Part shown: positions 1 to 7,333 of the stretch, one piece after another | How the letters are laid out: every line of letters begins with the position of its first letter | Position numbering within the stretch: the first letter of the stretch is position 1 | Origin: Candidatus Woesearchaeota archaeon | GTDB lineage: Archaea; Nanobdellota; Nanobdellia; Woesearchaeales; SM23-78 | Assembly (NCBI GenBank): GCA_016935175.1 | Contig: JAFGRK010000030.1 | Location: forward strand, 1 to 55,982 | DNA: 55,982 nt | Direction: 5' to 3' | Position numbers and translations under genes: made by a program | The notes under the pieces: model-generated | Told to the model about the DNA's origin: nothing | Databases searched by the model: none | What the model saw: the letters and a program-made list of their open reading frames with translations, nothing else

Positions 1-178
1 GATGATAGAGGTTGTGCGAGATGACTCTGAGGATGAAGAGGACAAGAAGAAGGCTAAGAACATCCTCAAGAAGCTCCTGCGGGTGATGTGGGGCCAGGAA
101 AAGCTCAAGATGGTAATTGAGGACCCGAGCGGCAATTCAGCAATAATCTCTGAAAAGGCAGTAAAGAGCAAGCTATGA
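1..178 (+). CDS. ZPR1 zinc-finger domain protein, C-terminal fragment
   Basis: The gene runs in from the left edge (first full codon at position 2) and stops at TGA 176-178. The visible 58 residues contain an acidic/lysine stretch followed by IEDPSGNSAI, which matches the DPxGNS motif ending ZPR1 zinc-finger domains. Archaeal ZPR1 proteins are short single-domain relatives of the eukaryotic ZPR1, linked there to EF1A folding; the archaeal role is not established. The zinc-ligand cysteines and start lie outside the window. The call rests on the C-terminal motif only. Confidence 0.7.
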   Translation, partial: MIEVVRDDSEDEEDKKKAKNILKKLLRVMWGQEKLKMVIEDPSGNSAIISEKAVKSKL

Positions 179-235
179 TAAGCATATTATTCCTTATTGA
201 TTTTTCCTTAGTTTATTTGACGATTCCGAAACTAT

Positions 236-832
236 TCAATCTTTTCTTCTTCTAGGAAGGGATTCTTTCACAAGAGCAGTGTATTCTGCACTGCCCATTG
301 GGCTAATCATGTACTCTGCATACTTAGGATAGCTCCTCTCGTTCTTGAAGGGCTGATAATACCGGAAAAGCCTTCTTGCAATATGGTCGGCCATGTTGAC
401 TAGGGGATACCTATGGTCTGCATTGTTTTCAGCCACTACATCGGGAAGCTTCTGCGGATGGATTATCCTTGCCATGTTCTCCTTGAGCAGCGGGTCTATA
501 TCCCTGTCTATAATCACCAGCTCGAGGGGGCTGAGGGCTTTTATCAGCTCAGCATAGGCTATTGCACGCACTCCCTCAAATCCGAACCTGTCCTTGAAGT
601 CCTCTGTGAGTAGAACGTACTTGAAATCCCTCTTCTTGACTATGTCAGAAATCTCAACATTTTTCTTTTTCTTCACTTTAGGTATCTGCTTCTTGTACAT
701 GACCTCTAGCGGCTCGCTCAATGAATAGGCTGGCTTGATATCACAGTCAAATAAGGAGTAGACAGCCACAAATATCTCAGGAAACCGCCCGTGATTGGAC
801 TCGTCAATGCCTAGGTATCCTTTCTGCCCCAT
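236..832 (-). CDS. DUF3800-like protein (RNase H-fold)
   Basis: This 198-aa protein starts at an ATG directly after a strong GAGGAAGGG Shine-Dalgarno; an upstream in-frame TTG is less likely. Near the N-terminus it has YLGIDESNHG, the GIDES acidic motif seen in DUF3800/RNase H-like folds, with a central VIIDRD strand and a C-terminal NMADHIARRLF helix resembling the conserved ADxxA motif of that family. DUF3800 proteins are uncharacterised and often lie near mobile or defence genes. No obvious operon partner: it converges on the ZPR1 gene and its upstream side faces a 49-aa Cys protein gene. The family call is by motif; nuclease activity is inference. Confidence 0.55.
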   Translation of the reverse strand: MGQKGYLGIDESNHGRFPEIFVAVYSLFDCDIKPAYSLSEPLEVMYKKQIPKVKKKKNVEISDIVKKRDFKYVLLTEDFKDRFGFEGVRAIAYAELIKALSPLELVIIDRDIDPLLKENMARIIHPQKLPDVVAENNADHRYPLVNMADHIARRLFRYYQPFKNERSYPKYAEYMISPMGSAEYTALVKESLPRRRKD

Positions 833-988
833 CAACCCTTCCTCTATTTACTCCATGGGTTCATTAGTATTTATAATTTTTTATATTCTGTAACCATTAT
901 TAGATAGTCACTAATCTGGCGGATGTTTCGCAAAGTTTAAAAAGAGAAAACACCATTAATAAGGTATAGCTTGAACGGTGATGATAAT

Positions 989-1138
989 ATGTGCATCTAT
1001 AGTTTCAATGGAATATGCTTTGACCCTGATAAGAAAAAAGAAGGCATAGTGGCGCAGAAGTGCGAGCACTGCCCCAAGCAGAACATGGTAGAGGAGCCAG
1101 ACGCAGAGCTAGAGTACATACACCCTGTTTTCAGGTGA
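989..1138 (+). CDS. Small four-cysteine protein (49 aa)
   Basis: ATG 989-991 follows a GGTGAT Shine-Dalgarno and the frame runs to TGA 1136-1138. The product has cysteines at positions 2 and 10 and a CEHCPK pair near residue 28, with an acidic C-terminus. A TATA-like AAGTTTAAAAAG lies near 932-943. Four cysteines in 49 residues suggest a zinc-binding mini-protein, but no family is recognised. The good ribosome binding site and clean frame support it being real. Confidence 0.55.
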   Translation: MCIYSFNGICFDPDKKKEGIVAQKCEHCPKQNMVEEPDAELEYIHPVFR

Positions 1139-1206
1139 GGAATTTTCTCTTATCAGTTGTTCTGTTCTTAGCAAGATTTAAATAAATACCAGCGAACACC
1201 ATAGCA

Positions 1207-1668
1207 ATGGGCAATCTGCTAGCCAGGATAATAGCCATGATGATATTCTTCTTATCACTATTAAGCATCCTTTTAACGTCAGGTGGATGCGAGCGACAAA
1301 GCCAGGTATGCTTTGAGCAGGCTTGCTTTGAAGTAGAGGTTGCTGACGAGCCAGGTGAAAGAGCTCAAGGACTGATGCACAGGGAAAGCCTTGATGAAAG
1401 CAAAGGCATGCTTTTCATATTTGAGCAGCAAGAGACATATTCTTTCTGGATGAAAAACACCCTTATACCACTAGACATCATATGGATCGATGAAAAGCAG
1501 AAAGTTGTCCACATAGCCCGAAATGCGCAGCCATGCACAGGGCAAGAGTGCCCATCAATCAATCCAGGAGCCCAAGCCAAGTACGCCCTTGAGATAAATG
1601 CCAACTTATCTGAAAGGAAAGGCATATCTGTAGGGGATACAACCAGAATCAGCCTGCACAAAAAGTAA
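1207..1668 (+). CDS. DUF192 family secreted protein
   Basis: This 153-aa protein has an N-terminal hydrophobic segment (about residues 6-26) ending in TSGGCERQ, a possible lipoprotein cysteine. The rest is a full DUF192 domain: GLMHRESL, GMLFIFE, FWMKNTLIPLDIIWID and PGAQAKYALEI are all visible. DUF192 proteins are small extracytoplasmic beta-barrels of unknown function, found in bacteria and archaea. An AT-rich ATTTAAATAAAT about 26-37 nt before the ATG and the absence of a Shine-Dalgarno suggest a leaderless transcript. Family assignment is firm; function is not known. Confidence 0.9.
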   Translation: MGNLLARIIAMMIFFLSLLSILLTSGGCERQSQVCFEQACFEVEVADEPGERAQGLMHRESLDESKGMLFIFEQQETYSFWMKNTLIPLDIIWIDEKQKVVHIARNAQPCTGQECPSINPGAQAKYALEINANLSERKGISVGDTTRISLHKK

Positions 1669-1710
1669 AGAAGTAAAAAACAAGAAAGACAAAATAATTT
1701 CTGCAGGGCA

Positions 1711-2874
1711 TCACCTTAACCCTAGCTCTTTTCTCAAGGCATCCTTCTTATCAGTCTTCTCCCAGGTAAAGTCAGGGTCGTCCCTTCCAAAATGGCCGTA
1801 AGCTGCTGTCTTGGAATAGATGGGCCTCTTGAGCTTTAAGTCTTCGATTATTGCTGCTGGCCTCATGTCAAAGTGCTTGTTGACCGCAGATATTATCTTC
1901 TCTTCAGGCACCTTGTTCGTGCTGAAAGTGTCGACATTCACAGATGTAGGGCAAGCCACGCCTATGCAGTAGCTCAGCTGGACCTCGCACCTGTCTGCAA
2001 GACCCGCAGCCACTATGTTCTTGGCTATGTAACGGGCCATGTAAGCGCCTGACCTGTCAACCTTGCTTGGGTCCTTGCCAGAAAAAGCCCCTCCACCGTG
2101 CCTTCCTACGCCTCCGTAAGTGTCAACGATAATCTTTCTTCCAGTAACCCCAGTATCCCCTTCTGGGCCTCCAATAACAAACCTGCCAGTAGCATTGATA
2201 TGGATTGAAGTATCCTTGTCCATCCATTTGCCGCAGGCTGGCTTGATGACTTTCTCAAGAATATCCTTCCTAAGCCTTTCTTCAGGCACGTCATCAATGT
2301 GCTGCTGGGCAACTACTACAGTGCTAATCCTTTTTGGCTTGTCATTAACATATTCAACGCTTACCTGTGACTTGCCATCAGGCCCAAGCCCTTTTATCAT
2401 CCCATTCTTTCTAAGCTCTGCAAGCTTGCTAGTGAGCTTGTGCGCCATCATTATCGGGAAAGGCATGAGCTCAGGGGTCTCATTGCAGGCAAAGCCATAC
2501 ATCATGCCCTGGTCTCCTGCTCCCTGGTCCTTGTTGGCTTTCTTGTCAGCAGAGACTCCCTGGGAAATGTCAGGTGACTGGGAATGGATAGACGCCCACA
2601 CCCCTGCGTCCTCGCAATCAATACCGAAAAGAGGGTCTGTGTAGCCAATCCTCCTTAGCACATCCCTGGCAATCCTCTGGACATCAGCATACCCTTGGGT
2701 TGTGACTTCACCAGCAACATGCACAGTGCCAGTAGTAGTCAGGCATTCCACAGCAACCCTTGAGTCAGGATCCTGCCTTATCAGCTCATCAAGAATGCCA
2801 TCTGATATCTGGTCGCAGACCTTGTCAGGGTGACCTTCTGTCACGCTCTCGCTTGTCAAGAAATACCTTTTCAT
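1711..2874 (-). CDS. metK: S-adenosylmethionine synthetase, bacterial type
   Basis: MetK makes S-adenosylmethionine from methionine and ATP, supplying the methyltransferases and radical SAM enzyme in this window. The 387-aa sequence is the bacterial/eukaryotic class: [16 protein letters not shown] at the N-terminus, [10 protein letters not shown] centrally, the phosphate-binding [16 protein letters not shown] loop and a C-terminal [17 protein letters not shown] Shine-Dalgarno lies 8 nt before the ATG, with a TATA-like AAATTTATAAATG about 75 nt upstream (2949-2961). Most archaea instead carry a very divergent archaeal-type enzyme, so horizontal acquisition is the likely explanation. Confidence 0.95.
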   Translation of the reverse strand: MKRYFLTSESVTEGHPDKVCDQISDGILDELIRQDPDSRVAVECLTTTGTVHVAGEVTTQGYADVQRIARDVLRRIGYTDPLFGIDCEDAGVWASIHSQSPDISQGVSADKKANKDQGAGDQGMMYGFACNETPELMPFPIMMAHKLTSKLAELRKNGMIKGLGPDGKSQVSVEYVNDKPKRISTVVVAQQHIDDVPEERLRKDILEKVIKPACGKWMDKDTSIHINATGRFVIGGPEGDTGVTGRKIIVDTYGGVGRHGGGAFSGKDPSKVDRSGAYMARYIAKNIVAAGLADRCEVQLSYCIGVACPTSVNVDTFSTNKVPEEKIISAVNKHFDMRPAAIIEDLKLKRPIYSKTAAYGHFGRDDPDFTWEKTDKKDALRKELGLR

Positions 2875-3034
2875 CTTAAAAACCTCCCAAAGCCATCTTT
2901 ACAAAACAAACCCCTAAAAGAGTATCTGGCTTTCCTTGAAGCGCTCATTTATAAATTTTATCAAACAATACATCATGTGGTTAAGAAGAAAATTCTTAAG
3001 CAAACCAGCATGCCCCTATAAGAAAATAAGATTT

Positions 3035-3367
3035 TCAGCCATCACGCTTTTTTCTCCGATAGAGATACTGGCACTCATCATAAAGAGTCCCGGGTATGCG
3101 CAAGTATGCCAGCTCATATGAGGCTGTCACCACATCACCAGGCCCTGGCTTCTGCCCGATGAAGTCAGACAGCCCGCTAGGCACAAGGACAAACGCAGCC
3201 TCCAGCAAGTCTCCTTTACGAACACCCATAGCCATGTGCCTAGGGGAGTCAACAGAGTACTGCCCGTACTTGGCTTGAACATCAATCCTGGTGGTGTGTT
3301 TGCTTACAGCCTCAACCTTTTGCACCGTAGCCCATGACTGGTCTATAACCTTCTCTTCAATTCCCAT
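3035..3367 (-). CDS. Hypothetical protein, probable beta-rich
   Basis: I do not recognise this 110-aa protein. It starts at an ATG 4 nt after GGTGAT. It alternates beta-prone strands with charged turns (WATVQKVEAVS, TTRIDVQAKYGQYSV, LLEAAFVLVPSGLSDF) and has a GQKPGPGDVV turn; no signal peptide or membrane segment. It begins 12 nt after the stop of the phosphoesterase gene, so the two are probably co-transcribed, and a role alongside that enzyme is the only contextual hint. Confidence 0.6.
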   Translation of the reverse strand: MGIEEKVIDQSWATVQKVEAVSKHTTRIDVQAKYGQYSVDSPRHMAMGVRKGDLLEAAFVLVPSGLSDFIGQKPGPGDVVTASYELAYLRIPGTLYDECQYLYRRKKRDG

Positions 3368-3379
3368 AAAAATCACCTA

Positions 3380-4102
3380 CTAATGCTTTTCCCCTAACTC
3401 CTTAATCTTCCCGAACTTATAAATCTTGTCCCCTACAACAAAAGCCTCAAAATCATGTATGTTGCTTATGAAAGGGCTGAGCAGCTTTTCCTGCAAAACA
3501 TCAGTGCCCTCAGTAACAAAGCTGAAACTAGGCATCACGACCAGATTTTTCCTCTTGTATTTCCCTAAAAGAAAGCACTTAAACTTCTCAGTGCGCACAT
3601 CATCCCTGAGGCTGATGGCAGGATGCTCATGCCCAATGATTATCGTCTTGGATTTCTTGTAAGCCTCGCTCTTCTCATCAACTAGCTTGTGGCCGTGGCA
3701 GAACAATACACCATCAACAGCAAATCTTTCTTTCACCTCAAGCCCTTTCCTCCTTGCAAGCGGGCCAAGGATAGTGTCATGGTTGCCCTTTATCAGCACA
3801 ACCTTGCCGGATTTTAATATGAGAAAGTCCAGTAGCTTCATTGTATCATTCCATTCCTGGCTGGAGATGGTTCCAAACTCATGCTTGATATCCCCAAGGA
3901 GCACAATCACCTTAGGCTTTACTTCCTTGAAGACAAGCTCAAGCTGCTTTATCACCTCATTATACTGCAGCCTAGGGATAAGTATGCCCTGCTTGTTTAA
4001 GGCTTCCTCATAGCCGATATGGGTGTCAGCTATCACAAGGATTTTCTGCTTCTCCAGGTAAAGAGCCAGCCCGATAATCTTGATGTTTGGGAGAATATCC
4101 AT
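3380..4102 (-). CDS. Mre11/SbcD-related archaeal metallophosphoesterase
   Basis: This 240-aa protein has the calcineurin-like phosphoesterase motifs in order: ADTHIGYE (metal site 1), LLGDIKHEFG, IKGNHD and IIGHEHP, with a further HGH between them. Size and motif spelling fit the archaeal SbcD-related family (stand-alone, without the Mre11 capping and Rad50-binding domains). The substrate is unknown; family members are predicted Mn-dependent phosphoesterases or nucleases. A TTTTTTAAAGG element about 25 nt before the ATG suggests a leaderless transcript. It is separate from the rad50-like gene at 7.3 kb and should not be taken as its partner without more evidence. Confidence 0.85.
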   Translation of the reverse strand: MDILPNIKIIGLALYLEKQKILVIADTHIGYEEALNKQGILIPRLQYNEVIKQLELVFKEVKPKVIVLLGDIKHEFGTISSQEWNDTMKLLDFLILKSGKVVLIKGNHDTILGPLARRKGLEVKERFAVDGVLFCHGHKLVDEKSEAYKKSKTIIIGHEHPAISLRDDVRTEKFKCFLLGKYKRKNLVVMPSFSFVTEGTDVLQEKLLSPFISNIHDFEAFVVGDKIYKFGKIKELGEKH

Positions 4103-4166
4103 AATAAAAAGAAGAGTAAAACCCTTTAAAAAATGCTTGGTTTGGTCGCTTAAAATTTTTAGAATA

Positions 4167-4182
4167 AATAGCCCCGCCAGGA
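4167..4182 (+). repeat. Direct repeat, distal copy of tRNA-Gln 3' end (att-like)
   Basis: These 16 bp are identical to 5680-5695, which is the 3' end of the tRNA-Gln gene plus two flanking bases. Same orientation, 1513 bp apart. The two copies bracket the nuclease gene pair, as expected for attachment-site duplication by a tRNA-targeting integrative element. Confidence 0.75.
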
Positions 4183-4268
4183 TTAGTAGGGGTTGTCGTT
4201 CTAATTAAGGGCTGTTTTTTCTCTTGCCCTTTCATTTTGCTGTGCCTCCATTTCTTTAATTTTTCTCT

Positions 4269-5039
4269 TTATGACTTTAAAGCATCATCACAACTTAGTC
4301 TATACTGACAGGATCTACATCTGCCAAGACTAGAGCTATGTTTGAAATCCTTTCTTCTGATGTTGTATATTATTGATTTAACATAATCAAAATCCTCAGG
4401 ATTAAAATATTCTTCATAGATTTTTTCAATTATACCTTCCCACCAACCACCATTTATAAAATTTCTATCCTCAAACATAAGAGCTGGTTTCTCTGGTTCT
4501 TGTTCTGGCATAGCCATATGCTTGTTAATTTTTAAGAACACTCTTTTTATGAAAATCTTAATAGGCTTATCATAATTATAGTATTCCTTGAAAGATCGGG
4601 CATAAGCTTTTGCTTGACAAATTGGTGGAGAAGAACAATTGGTTTTTTTCCAATTCCAGCTTGTTTTATATTCAATTATGCTTACTTCTCCTTTGGCAAT
4701 TTTAACCTCATCACAATAACCAATAATGCCATATTTCTGACTTTCAACATAGACCTCAACAAATGCTCTTGAAGAGTTATTCTTAATACTCCAGAGAATT
4801 GCTTCTTTAACTTTAACTTTTGGAGGTTGTCTTTCCTTTCCCTCTTGATTTTTAATTGTTGCTTTAAAGGATTGACTAATAAACTTTTTAGCTCTTTGCT
4901 TATGTGCTTCTGAGCCATCCTCCAAATCATCAGAAAGAGCAAACACGTCCGGTAGATTATTCATAGAGTTTTCTGCTTGTTTAGGGCAAAAATCATATTG
5001 CTCTATGTGAGCTATGCTTATCATATCTTGCGAGGTCAT
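4269..5039 (-). CDS. Cas4/RecB-like PD-(D/E)XK nuclease with probable Fe-S cluster
   Basis: This 256-aa protein has the Cas4/Dna2 layout: an N-terminal cysteine (YDFCPKQ, residue 18), a central nuclease core GYCDEV followed by SIIEYKTSW (the D and ExK catalytic residues), a later QAKAYARSF helix typical of the RecB motif, and three C-terminal cysteines in GRCRSCQYRLSCDD. One N-terminal plus three C-terminal cysteines is the ligand pattern of the Cas4 4Fe-4S cluster. No cas1, cas2 or CRISPR array is nearby, so this is a solo Cas4-like protein. Its ATG overlaps the stop of the upstream nuclease gene (ATGA), implying translational coupling. AT-rich codons set it apart from its neighbours. Confidence 0.75.
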   Translation of the reverse strand: MTSQDMISIAHIEQYDFCPKQAENSMNNLPDVFALSDDLEDGSEAHKQRAKKFISQSFKATIKNQEGKERQPPKVKVKEAILWSIKNNSSRAFVEVYVESQKYGIIGYCDEVKIAKGEVSIIEYKTSWNWKKTNCSSPPICQAKAYARSFKEYYNYDKPIKIFIKRVFLKINKHMAMPEQEPEKPALMFEDRNFINGGWWEGIIEKIYEEYFNPEDFDYVKSIIYNIRRKDFKHSSSLGRCRSCQYRLSCDDALKS

Positions 5040-5587
5040 TTTTCTGGGGGATTCATATTCTTCACAATCTCAAGAATGTCATCCACTTCTTCTTTAGAGA
5101 GTAACATTTCTACTTTTTGTTCTATCAGTTCAAAATTCTTGCCATCATCCTTCATTTTTCCAAGAAAAAGCTTCAAATCTGGCTTCTCACAATTCCAGAT
5201 AAGATTAATTATTCTAAGCCCTGGGTAATATTTTATTGCATGAAGAGTTTTATACCACCTCGCATTATGAAGAAACTTCTTAAATTCCTCATCAAGAGTG
5301 TATTCTCTGCTAGTTTTAACCTCAATAAAATAGAGCCTTTCCTTATCATCATCTTTGGCTGTTATGATAAAATCTGGGCTTGCTTGTATCATAAAATCTG
5401 CTTCTGTCCAATCATCAAATTTCTTTAACTTGCTTTTTTCTTTTTTTCTTTGAGAAACATTTTCTGTGATGAGTTCATAGCCAAAATGATAAACATAAAA
5501 GCGCTTCTTTAGAGTATGCTCTATAAGCGTTTCGGCCATCTTGCCAAAAATCATTCTATTCATGCCTTTTTTGTTATCTTTAGTCAT
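5036..5587 (-). CDS. PD-(D/E)XK nuclease-like protein
   Basis: This 183-aa protein carries a compact restriction-type core: ADFMIQASPDFIITAKDDD, then YFIEVKTSR, giving a D ... ExK arrangement, preceded by an E-containing helix (FGKMAETLIEHTLKK). It lacks the Fe-S cysteines of its partner. Similar cores occur in restriction enzymes, Holliday junction resolvases and defence nucleases. It is the first gene of a two-gene operon with the Cas4-like protein and lies inside the tRNA-Gln island. Biological role not determined; two linked nucleases on a mobile cassette suggest defence or element processing. Confidence 0.65.
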   Translation of the reverse strand: MTKDNKKGMNRMIFGKMAETLIEHTLKKRFYVYHFGYELITENVSQRKKEKSKLKKFDDWTEADFMIQASPDFIITAKDDDKERLYFIEVKTSREYTLDEEFKKFLHNARWYKTLHAIKYYPGLRIINLIWNCEKPDLKLFLGKMKDDGKNFELIEQKVEMLLSKEEVDDILEIVKNMNPPEK

Positions 5588-5679
5588 TCTTGATGTAAAG
5601 AAATCTTTTTAACTTTAAAATCTTTGTTCTTTTACCTTGTTTGGTCTAATAATAGCCCTAGTTTAGCACGAGAGTATGT

Positions 5680-5695
5680 AATAGCCCCGCCAGGA
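5680..5695 (+). repeat. Direct repeat at tRNA-Gln 3' end (att-like)
   Basis: Identical to 4167-4182. On the minus strand it reads TCCTGGCGGGGCTATT: the T60 nucleotide, the 3' half of the T stem, the acceptor strand and discriminator of tRNA-Gln, plus TT. The identity begins exactly at the first exon base after the T-loop intron. Confidence 0.75.
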
Positions 5696-5807
5696 AATTC
5701 GCTCGTTTTCTCGAGGTTCGAACCTGGGCCAACGGATTTATCCAGCTCAGGCTTTTTCTTCCCGAACTTCCAAAGTCCGCTATCCTTGGCCGCTAGACTA
5801 CGGGGCT
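5682..5807 (-). tRNA. tRNA-Gln (UUG) with two introns
   Basis: On the minus strand the gene starts AGCCCCG at 5807 and ends with discriminator A at 5682; CCA is not encoded. Acceptor AGCCCCG/CGGGGCT, anticodon stem GCGGA/TCCGT and T stem CCAGG/CCTGG all pair. Intron 1 is 5738-5769 (32 nt) at the canonical 37/38 site; removal gives loop CTTTGGA with anticodon TTG. Intron 2 is 5696-5716 (21 nt) in the T loop between 59 and 60, with a complete BHB: central helix TTCG/CGAA, bulges AAC and TTT, inner helix CTCG/CGAG. The spliced T loop is TTCGAAT and the mature length 73 nt. Confidence 0.9.
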
Positions 5808-5847
5808 GTAAGCCCTATTACTCCTCTATTGTTTATAAAGTTTTTCT

Positions 5848-5951
5848 GAAAAAATTGCCTTGGACACCCCGAGGGGGGCAACCCCCGTCCAAGCCACCAA
5901 GCACCTTGACATAACGTCTTCGGTGCTGTGGCTGGTGGCGGCAATTTTTTC
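5848..5951. repeat. Structured intergenic element A
   Basis: Outer arms GAAAAAATTGCC (5848-5859) and GGCAATTTTTTC (5940-5951) are perfect inverted repeats. Between them lie two further arms: TTGGAC...GTCCAA enclosing ACCCCGAGGGGGG, and GCCACCA...TGGTGGC enclosing AGCACC/GGTGCT. The result is a three-way-junction fold. It sits between divergent tRNA-Gln and the radical SAM gene. It shares arm bases and a CACCCCGAGGGGG block with element E (reverse complement). Confidence 0.65.
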
Positions 5952-6065
5952 CAAACAGAAAACTATTTATAGCATTCAGCTTATTTGGTTTGCAAAAAGA
6001 GGGGTGAGCCCTAAGGCTTTGTTCTTTAGGTGATTTGGTTAGTTAAGCATTTGTGGGGAAGGACT

Positions 6066-7268
6066 ATGAAGACTGATGCAGTTAAGAGGGCTCTTGAGCT
6101 CAGGAAGACTCTAAGGAAAGACGACAAGGTGCTGGTAGTTGATTTCTCTAACACATTACAGGGAAAGGACACAACCAAGGTCATTGACCTTATGCCTAAC
6201 GTGGCTACTGGAGAGTACTTGTTCAGGGCTAAGTTCAACATAAAGAACATAGACCCTAAGGCTGCATTGGAGTATAAAGTGCCTTTCAAGGACGTCAGGA
6301 ATATGCCTGAGAAGGAAATTGAGGATTTTGTCAAGCGCCAGGAGTTTGATTTCCCTTTATGGTTCAAGCATAATGAAGGATTTGAAATGAAGAAAATCAC
6401 TGACTATAACACTCCTTTCATTGTCCAGGTGGCTGGCTGCAACTTCCATGATGGAACAGAGACTGGCGGATGCTGGTACTGCTTTGTGGATAACATTAGC
6501 AATAACGGCAAGCCAGGAGCTGGCAAGGCTTGGCTTGGAGTGGATGAGCTGGTTGACAGCATGCAGGCTGCCAGGGCAAAGATAAATGATTTCTACAGGA
6601 ATAATTATGACTATAACCTGGACATCAAGGTACTGAGGATTTCTGGCGGAGAGCCTACTATTGTGCTTGACTATGCGCTTGATGTTTGGCGCCAGATTGC
6701 TAAGCGAGGTTTGGATTTGGTCGGGCAGATTGATAGCAACCTCAGCACTGGCTCAGTTGTGAGAAGGTTTGAGAAAGAAGGGATTTACAAGAGGCACATA
6801 CTCGAAAAGCTGGCTGAGCATCCTGTTAAGGTGCTTACTGCCATCAAAGGCACTGACCCTATAAGCCTCCAGGATAATGTACAGTCCAACCCTAGCATGA
6901 AAGAGCAATTGTATTCTATCAAGAGGTTTGTGAATGCTGGCTTTGACATCTATCCGCAGATGTACAACCCTAACCCTCTGACTCTCTGGAACTATCTTGA
7001 GAAGATGGACAGGCACATTGAGAATTTTGCCCTCAGGGTGCATATAGGACCATTAAAGATTTACGGTCCGACCACACAGAGACTTACCCATGAGGCAAAT
7101 AGGCTTGGAATTGCTCCTGAAACCTTAATTGCACAGAAAAAGCAGGAATGGGATGACAACTACAAGAACGGCTGTGATGTCATAAACTCATATCTGCAGG
7201 AATATTACGGCGTCGGCTACAAGAACCGCGTGCGCCCAAAAGTGCCTTTGAAGATATTGAAGAGCTGA
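6066..7268 (+). CDS. Radical SAM protein with unusual CX10CX2C cluster motif
   Basis: This 400-aa protein starts at an ATG just after GGGGAAGGA. The 4Fe-4S ligands appear to be C125, C136 and C139 (AGCNFHDG...GGCWYCFVD), a CX10CX2C spacing instead of the usual CX3CX2C. A SAM-contacting SGGEP motif follows (RISGGEPTI) and a QIDSNLST strand continues the TIM barrel. The substrate is unknown; the C-terminal half has no SPASM or twitch cysteine cluster. It stands alone between tRNA-Gln/element A and rad50. The wide loop between the first two cysteines marks a distinct subfamily. Confidence 0.8.
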   Translation: MKTDAVKRALELRKTLRKDDKVLVVDFSNTLQGKDTTKVIDLMPNVATGEYLFRAKFNIKNIDPKAALEYKVPFKDVRNMPEKEIEDFVKRQEFDFPLWFKHNEGFEMKKITDYNTPFIVQVAGCNFHDGTETGGCWYCFVDNISNNGKPGAGKAWLGVDELVDSMQAARAKINDFYRNNYDYNLDIKVLRISGGEPTIVLDYALDVWRQIAKRGLDLVGQIDSNLSTGSVVRRFEKEGIYKRHILEKLAEHPVKVLTAIKGTDPISLQDNVQSNPSMKEQLYSIKRFVNAGFDIYPQMYNPNPLTLWNYLEKMDRHIENFALRVHIGPLKIYGPTTQRLTHEANRLGIAPETLIAQKKQEWDDNYKNGCDVINSYLQEYYGVGYKNRVRPKVPLKILKS

Positions 7269-7333
7269 TTCCCAAGAGAGCCGCAATCCTTAAAGCACAA
7301 ACTTTTTAACCACAAATTTTTTTCTTTCTTTTT

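Larger units (their letters stand above)
4167..5695. mobile_element. Putative 1.5-kb mini-island integrated at tRNA-Gln
   Basis: The segment is bounded by 16-bp direct repeats, one being the tRNA-Gln 3' end, and holds only two overlapping genes for PD-(D/E)XK nuclease-like proteins. By eye it is clearly richer in A+T than the flanking phosphoesterase and radical SAM genes. It carries no integrase, so movement would need a recombinase in trans; a XerA-type recombinase is encoded at 19.7-20.5 kb. Island status is inferred from repeats, cargo and composition. Confidence 0.65.

Noticed and set aside
3380-4102. Mre11 partner of Rad50
   Set aside because: The phosphoesterase lacks Mre11 capping and Rad50-binding regions and lies 3 kb away on the other strand; it fits the stand-alone archaeal family.
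4026-4235. Short gene upstream of the phosphoesterase
   Set aside because: It overlaps the phosphoesterase start and the att-like repeat, with no ribosome binding site or family features.
4269-5039. CRISPR-associated cas4
   Set aside because: The protein is Cas4-like, but no cas1, cas2, effector or array is in the window; treated as a solo nuclease.
5624-5914. Open frame across the tRNA-Gln gene and element A
   Set aside because: It coincides with a well-supported tRNA and structured DNA and has no coding character.
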